From an uncultured Acetatifactor sp. (GTDB lineage Bacteria; Bacillota; Clostridia; Lachnospirales; Lachnospiraceae): a stretch of DNA of 46,792 nucleotides. The stretch covers positions 1 through 46,792 of the forward strand of contig CAJTXE010000034.1 of assembly GCA_910580225.1 (NCBI GenBank), in the 5' to 3' direction. This document shows, piece after piece, positions 43,141 through 46,792 of the stretch (positions are counted from its first letter, which is position 1; each line of letters starts with the position of its first letter). The notes under the pieces were generated by a model. It was not told the DNA's origin. It did no database searches and saw only the letters and a list, made by a program, of their open reading frames with translations. Made by a program: the position numbers and the translations under genes.

Positions 43141-43169
43141 TTGAAATCCGGTGAGTCTGGTGGTAATAT
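43141..43169 (+). promoter_or_regulatory. Promoter of the two-TM membrane protein gene
   Basis: TTGAAA (43141-43146), 17-bp spacer, TAATAT (43164-43169) on the plus strand, 48 bp before the ATG at 43218. Confidence 0.6.
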
Positions 43170-43217
43170 AGGATTAGTATTTTACATAAATTTTATAAAA
43201 TGCGGAGGACGAGAGAA

Positions 43218-44336
43218 ATGTTTGAGGAACTGAAAAAGAAAATACTGAAAAGCTCCCTGTTCGGATCTGTGATCCTGATCATTGCCGGGCTGGGACTGGC
43301 AGGCTGGTTTGCCCTGGATGCATTCCATGCCGCTACGGGTTATGTGGACTTTACCACACTTACTCCGGATCAGATCAAAAGTCAGCTGGTAGAAACAGAT
43401 CTAATGTACAACTTCGGCTGCTATCTGGAAGCCTGGGAGAAAAACACCAAAACCAACATAACCAAAACCACTCACTACTACTATATCATCTTGACCGGTG
43501 ATGAATATGCCACCGACTATCGCTATATGTCCGTTAAAGTTCCGGCAAGCTTCGGCAGCAAGATGGACACGATCACGGAAAATACTTATAATGGTACAAC
43601 TTCCACCCCCCTGCATCTGGCCGGGAAGATTAAAAAACTGGATGCAGAGGAACTTTCCTATTTTAAAAGCTTTTTGAGAGAAGGCGGACTGACGGATGCG
43701 GAAATTACAGAAAGCATGCTTCCTTATTACATTGAAGTCTACGGAAGCCCTGAAAGCATGAACGTCATGTTTATCCTGCTCTTCTCTGTTGGTGCATTCC
43801 TGCTGATCTTCGGCATTTTCCGTATCGCCAAGGTTGCAGGCGGCAGCTCCCTGAAGAAACTGCGCAAAGATATTGCCAATGCAGGTTATACCGAGTCCGC
43901 GGCAGATTCCGACTACAGAAATGCCAGATCCTTTGACAAAAAAGGCGCATTGAAGATCGGGCGTCTGATGACCTACTACATAAACGGTTCCGATGCCAGG
44001 GCCATTCCCAACGGCAAGATCATGTGGGCTTATCAGAACACGGTTACGCATCGTACCAATGGGGTGAAGACCGGTACTACCTACAATGTCATGATTTATG
44101 ACGAGATCACCCCCAAGGGTCATACCTTTTCAGTGGCTAACGAATCCATTGCACAGGATATACTGAATCTGCTCAATACATCCTTCCCCTGGGTGGTGGT
44201 AGGATACTCAGACGAATTGAAGAAGCTCTATAATAAGGACCGTTCGCAGTTCCTTGGGCTGCGTTATAATACCTGTGAGCATACGGCCGTGGAGCCCTCT
44301 GTCCAGGATGAGAGCGCTACCAGCGGGCAGCCGTAA
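43218..44336 (+). CDS. Two-TM membrane protein of unknown function
   Basis: 372 residues. One membrane segment is near the N-terminus (SVILIIAGLGLAGWFAL), then an outside domain of about 155 residues (WEKNTKTNITKTTHYYYIIL, YMSVKVPASFGSKMDTITEN), a second segment (MNVMFILLFSVGAFLLIFGI), and a cytoplasmic beta-rich domain that looks PH-like (YYINGSDARAIPNGKIMWAY, TGTTYNVMIYDEITPKGHTF). ATG at 43218 with SD GGAGG at about 9 bases. It is divergent from the M3 peptidase gene and closed by a strong terminator. I do not recognise a characterised relative. Confidence 0.85.
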   Translation: MFEELKKKILKSSLFGSVILIIAGLGLAGWFALDAFHAATGYVDFTTLTPDQIKSQLVETDLMYNFGCYLEAWEKNTKTNITKTTHYYYIILTGDEYATDYRYMSVKVPASFGSKMDTITENTYNGTTSTPLHLAGKIKKLDAEELSYFKSFLREGGLTDAEITESMLPYYIEVYGSPESMNVMFILLFSVGAFLLIFGIFRIAKVAGGSSLKKLRKDIANAGYTESAADSDYRNARSFDKKGALKIGRLMTYYINGSDARAIPNGKIMWAYQNTVTHRTNGVKTGTTYNVMIYDEITPKGHTFSVANESIAQDILNLLNTSFPWVVVGYSDELKKLYNKDRSQFLGLRYNTCEHTAVEPSVQDESATSGQP

Positions 44337-44441
44337 GATTTTTCGGATTGCCGGCTGCAGAATGCAGGACCGGGGCTTTGATCAAAACAAATGACAGCTC
44401 CCCAATAGACCGTCTGCAAATGAAAAAACAGATTGAACAAC

Positions 44442-44489
44442 AAAAATCCGGGAACCATCCTGCTGTCAGGACAGTGTTCCCGGATTTTT
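44442..44489 (+). terminator. Bidirectional terminator between convergent genes
   Basis: A perfect 14-bp stem AAAAATCCGGGAAC (44442-44455) / GTTCCCGGATTTTT (44476-44489) with a 20-base loop between the membrane protein gene and the BlaI-like gene. A/T runs on both sides make it usable in both directions. Confidence 0.9.
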
Positions 44490-44547
44490 GTATCCCTTAG
44501 GCAGCCCATTCCCCCCACAGGCAAAAGCCCCGCCTATACCGCAGCAC

Positions 44548-44907
44548 TCACTCCATCTCCTCCGCAATCTTCTTAAGATGGCTGATCTGTTCCTGGGAGA
44601 GTTTCCTGCCGCCCAACAGTGCCGCAAACAGTTTATCTGCGGACCCGTCATAGACTCTGTTGATCAGCTCACTGGTTTCCGCATCCTGTACCTCCTCCTT
44701 CAGCACCAGAGCATGGCACATAAATTTCGGTTCCGAACGTCTGACAGCACCTTTCTTGATACAGCGCTTGATGAGCGTGTAGGTGGTATTCACATTCCAG
44801 CCCACCTCCTCCTTCAGTACTTCCGCAATATGCTTTGCCGTGGTGTCCCCTTCCCTCCAGAGTACATTCATTATTCTCAGTTCCGAATCAAAAAGTTTGA
44901 TATCCAC
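44548..44907 (-). CDS. BlaI/MecI/CopY-type repressor
   Basis: 119 residues, usual length. The winged helix-turn-helix has LFDSELRIMNVLWREGDTTA and VGWNVNTTYTLIKRCIKKGA with the T-x-x-T-L-I-x-R-x-x-K-K-G signature. The C-terminal dimerisation helices include LFAALLGGRKLSQEQISHLK. GTG start with SD AGGAG. These repressors are usually inactivated by a membrane sensor peptidase (BlaR/MecR, M56), but no such gene is next to it here. It is probably autoregulated through the dyad upstream. Confidence 0.9.
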   Translation of the reverse strand: MDIKLFDSELRIMNVLWREGDTTAKHIAEVLKEEVGWNVNTTYTLIKRCIKKGAVRRSEPKFMCHALVLKEEVQDAETSELINRVYDGSADKLFAALLGGRKLSQEQISHLKKIAEEME

Positions 44908-44955
44908 TCTCCTGCTCCTCCTGTCATAAAAATGGTAGTCGGTAAAGCACTAAGC

Positions 44956-44998
44956 ATAAGACTGCAGTAGTGTCCCTTATAAACTACCACAGTCTTAT
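44956..44998 (-). promoter_or_regulatory. Inverted-repeat operator over the BlaI-like promoter
   Basis: Arms ATAAGACTGCAGTAGT (44956-44971) and ACTACCACAGTCTTAT (44983-44998) match at 14 of 16 positions. They lie just downstream of TTGACA (minus strand, 45004-45009), with a weak TAGTTT -10 17 bp further on, inside the dyad. GACT/GTAGT half-sites are like those bound by BlaI/MecI proteins, so autorepression is likely. Confidence 0.65.
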
Positions 44999-45044
44999 AT
45001 CTATGTCAAGATCAAATTGAAATTTTCATATCCGGCCATTCCTG

Positions 45045-45635
45045 TCACAGCGCCCCAACGGCCAGCCGCAGTGCTTCAACAGTTGTCTCCAAAACCATTC
45101 CGGAACGCTCGTCTCCCCCCTGCTCCGGCAGGCAGGGCACATGAATAAAGCCCACCTGTGTTCCGGTTCCCTCATAAAAATGTCTCACCGTATAGAACAG
45201 GTCATTGCACACATATGCCCCGGCAGAATAGGAAAGCATGCAGGAGATGCCTCCCTCTTTAACAGAATCAACAATTTTTCGAACAGGAACAGATGCAAAA
45301 TAAGCTGCTGGCCCTCCCGGCACCACCGACTCGTCACAGGGTCTTTTCCCTGCATTGTCTTCTATAGATGCATCCCGCAGATTGATTGCCACCACCTCAG
45401 GCGTCACCGAAGTCCTTTTCCCTGCCTGGCCCACACAGAGAATGACATCCGGCTGCAGTTCTTTTGCCGCCTTCAAAACCTTTTCCCCCGCTGCTCCGAA
45501 AACTGTGGGAATCAGAAGCTTCGTCACTTCCATATCCCCGATCCTGTCTTCCAGCCGTCTCACCGCTTCCCAGGACGCATTGACTGTATCCTGACCAAAA
45601 GGCTCAAATCCGGTTATCAAAACCTTTCTTCCCAT
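45045..45635 (-). CDS. pcp: Pyroglutamyl-peptidase I (pyrrolidone-carboxylate peptidase)
   Basis: 196 residues. The catalytic triad is visible: E80 in TPEVVAINLRDASIEDN, C143 in SYSAGAYVCNDLFY and H165 in GFIHVPCLPEQ. The N-terminal VLITGFEPFGQDTVNASWEA is the family signature. It removes N-terminal pyroglutamate from peptides in the cytoplasm. SD GGGAGG at about 6 bases. It follows the PRPP synthetase gene by 72 bp. Confidence 0.96.
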   Translation of the reverse strand: MGRKVLITGFEPFGQDTVNASWEAVRRLEDRIGDMEVTKLLIPTVFGAAGEKVLKAAKELQPDVILCVGQAGKRTSVTPEVVAINLRDASIEDNAGKRPCDESVVPGGPAAYFASVPVRKIVDSVKEGGISCMLSYSAGAYVCNDLFYTVRHFYEGTGTQVGFIHVPCLPEQGGDERSGMVLETTVEALRLAVGAL

Positions 45636-45707
45636 CCAGAACCTCCCTTATCACCCGCTGAACCCGCCCCAATCAAAAAAGTCTGCCGCATTTGGATCGA
45701 AAAATCT

Positions 45708-46792
45708 TTACCCCTTATCCAGAAGACGGTGAATCTTCTCATGGGGATCCAGAAGCTTGGAAATAGATTTTCCTGCATTCACGGAATTGATATAGATGGC
45801 AATGTATTTTGTGATATCCACTTCCCTGTACCAGGGGGCATTGCGGATTTCATCCCGCCTGTAAGATGCATTTGTAATAAATACGGCCTCCATCACATTC
45901 TTTTTGTAGGCCTCGTCAAACTTCTGAATGCCCTCTGTAAACAGAGCAAAGGTGGCTATGGCAAAAACCCGTTTCGCCCCCTGTTTCTTGCAGTATTTGG
46001 CCACATCCAGCATGGTGGTGCCGGAACAGATCATGTCATCCACAATGAACACATCCTTATTTTTCACACTGGGTCCGATATATTTATGCACATCTACCAC
46101 ATAATTGCCGCCCACCACCTTGGTTCTGGATCTGCGCTTATAGAAAATCCCCATGTCCAGACCCAGTTCATTGGTGTATTTATAGTTCCTGGTGGTTGCG
46201 CCCAGGTCCGGAGAGATGAAGAGGGAATTCTCCTCGGAAAACGTAATATCCGGGTAGTTTTTCTTGATGGCCTTGATCACCTGATAGATGGGAAACAGAT
46301 CATCAAAACCGTTATAGGGCACCGCGTTGGCCACCCTGTTATCATGAACATCAAAAGCAGTAATATTCTTCACGCCTACGTTTTCCAGCTCCCGCAGCGC
46401 CATGGCACAGTCCAGAGACTCTCTGGAAATCCGCCTGTCCTGTCTGCTGGCATATAACAGAGGCGAAATGACATTGATCCGAAACGCCTTGCCCCCGATG
46501 GCGGAAACCGTCCTTTTCAGGTTCTGGAAATGCTCGTCCGGGGACATGGGTACGGTCTGGCCGTACATCTGGTAAGAGCATGCGTAATTGCCCACATCCA
46601 TCAGGATATACACGTCCGCGCCCCGGACAGTGTCCTCCAGTACAGCCTTTCCGTCACCTGTGGAAAAACGGACAATCTGGGAATTCACCACATGGCATTC
46701 CTCCTTGTTGTAGGTCTCCCGGAGATAATACTCGATTTTACTGGAAAGCTCCTCCGTGCCGCACAGGGGAATCAATACGATGGGAATAGAGT
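45708..46792 (-). CDS. prs: Ribose-phosphate pyrophosphokinase (PRPP synthetase), 5' end outside window
   Basis: At least 361 residues; the frame is open to the window edge (SIPIVLIPLCGTEELSSKIE), so the true start lies beyond 46792. The PRPP-binding loop is VFIVDDMICSGTTMLDVAKY (canonical VDDMIDTAGT). Other family marks are SPDLGATTRNYKY and FDVHDNRVANAVPYNGFDDL. It belongs to the long, divergent clostridial type (classical enzymes are about 315 residues). It makes PRPP from ribose 5-phosphate and ATP for purine, pyrimidine, His and Trp synthesis. Confidence 0.92.
   Translation of the reverse strand, partial: SIPIVLIPLCGTEELSSKIEYYLRETYNKEECHVVNSQIVRFSTGDGKAVLEDTVRGADVYILMDVGNYACSYQMYGQTVPMSPDEHFQNLKRTVSAIGGKAFRINVISPLLYASRQDRRISRESLDCAMALRELENVGVKNITAFDVHDNRVANAVPYNGFDDLFPIYQVIKAIKKNYPDITFSEENSLFISPDLGATTRNYKYTNELGLDMGIFYKRRSRTKVVGGNYVVDVHKYIGPSVKNKDVFIVDDMICSGTTMLDVAKYCKKQGAKRVFAIATFALFTEGIQKFDEAYKKNVMEAVFITNASYRRDEIRNAPWYREVDITKYIAIYINSVNAGKSISKLLDPHEKIHRLLDKG

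Noticed and set aside
45141..46457. 438-codon plus-strand ORF
   Set aside because: It overlaps pcp and prs antisense, both with catalytic motifs; no ribosome-binding site.

Overview
The window looks like a chromosomal segment from an endospore-forming, anaerobic Firmicute, most likely a gut Lachnospiraceae (class Clostridia). The evidence is the sporulation/division cluster rqcP-yabP-yabQ-divIC-spoIIE-tilS-hpt-ftsH, strong AGGAGG ribosome-binding sites, sigma-A promoters with 17-bp spacers, YesM/YesN-type regulators with LplB/YtcP-type permeases, and the absence of outer-membrane genes. Almost all genes lie on the minus strand. I saw no rRNA, tRNA, CRISPR array or prophage.

1-3.8 kb is a worn accessory zone: two different fragments of uvrB, an IS66 orfA remnant, an IS256-type transposase tail, frameshifted small ORFs, and two unfamiliar genes (a plus-strand protein with a decayed gluzincin metal site, and an AT-rich 210-residue protein). 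At 3.8 kb the second uvrB fragment is fused to the 3' end of an ABC exporter gene, giving it a foreign C-terminal tail.

5.7-18 kb is a carbohydrate-utilisation block. A YesM-like sensor kinase and YesN-like AraC response regulator are followed by a solute-binding lipoprotein, two permeases and a second solute-binding lipoprotein. Upstream of these lie a Cys-type sulfatase, a PepSY lipoprotein with a 42-bp minisatellite, and a MATE transporter divergent from a LysR regulator. The likely theme is sensing and import of a (possibly sulfated) oligosaccharide.

19-26 kb holds a GH43 glycosidase translationally coupled to a DUF1266-type lipoprotein, then a 2-isopropylmalate synthase carrying a complete AraC-type DNA-binding domain at its C terminus, divergent from a second MATE transporter. 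The LeuA-AraC fusion is the most unusual single protein here.

26.6-34 kb is the sporulation/division/essential cluster. Its SpoIIE is short and soluble: the phosphatase domain is kept and the membrane region is missing. Its promoter has the 21-bp spacing and Spo0A-box-like sites known for Spo0A-dependent spoIIE promoters. tilS has a promoter placed so that its mRNA would be leaderless.

34-46.8 kb is housekeeping: a PEGA-domain lipoprotein, a CotS-like spore-coat pseudokinase, tRNA CCA transferase, a HAD phosphatase, a PrsA-like foldase, an M3 oligopeptidase, a two-TM membrane protein, a BlaI/MecI-type repressor with a large inverted-repeat operator, pyroglutamyl peptidase, and a PRPP synthetase cut by the window edge.
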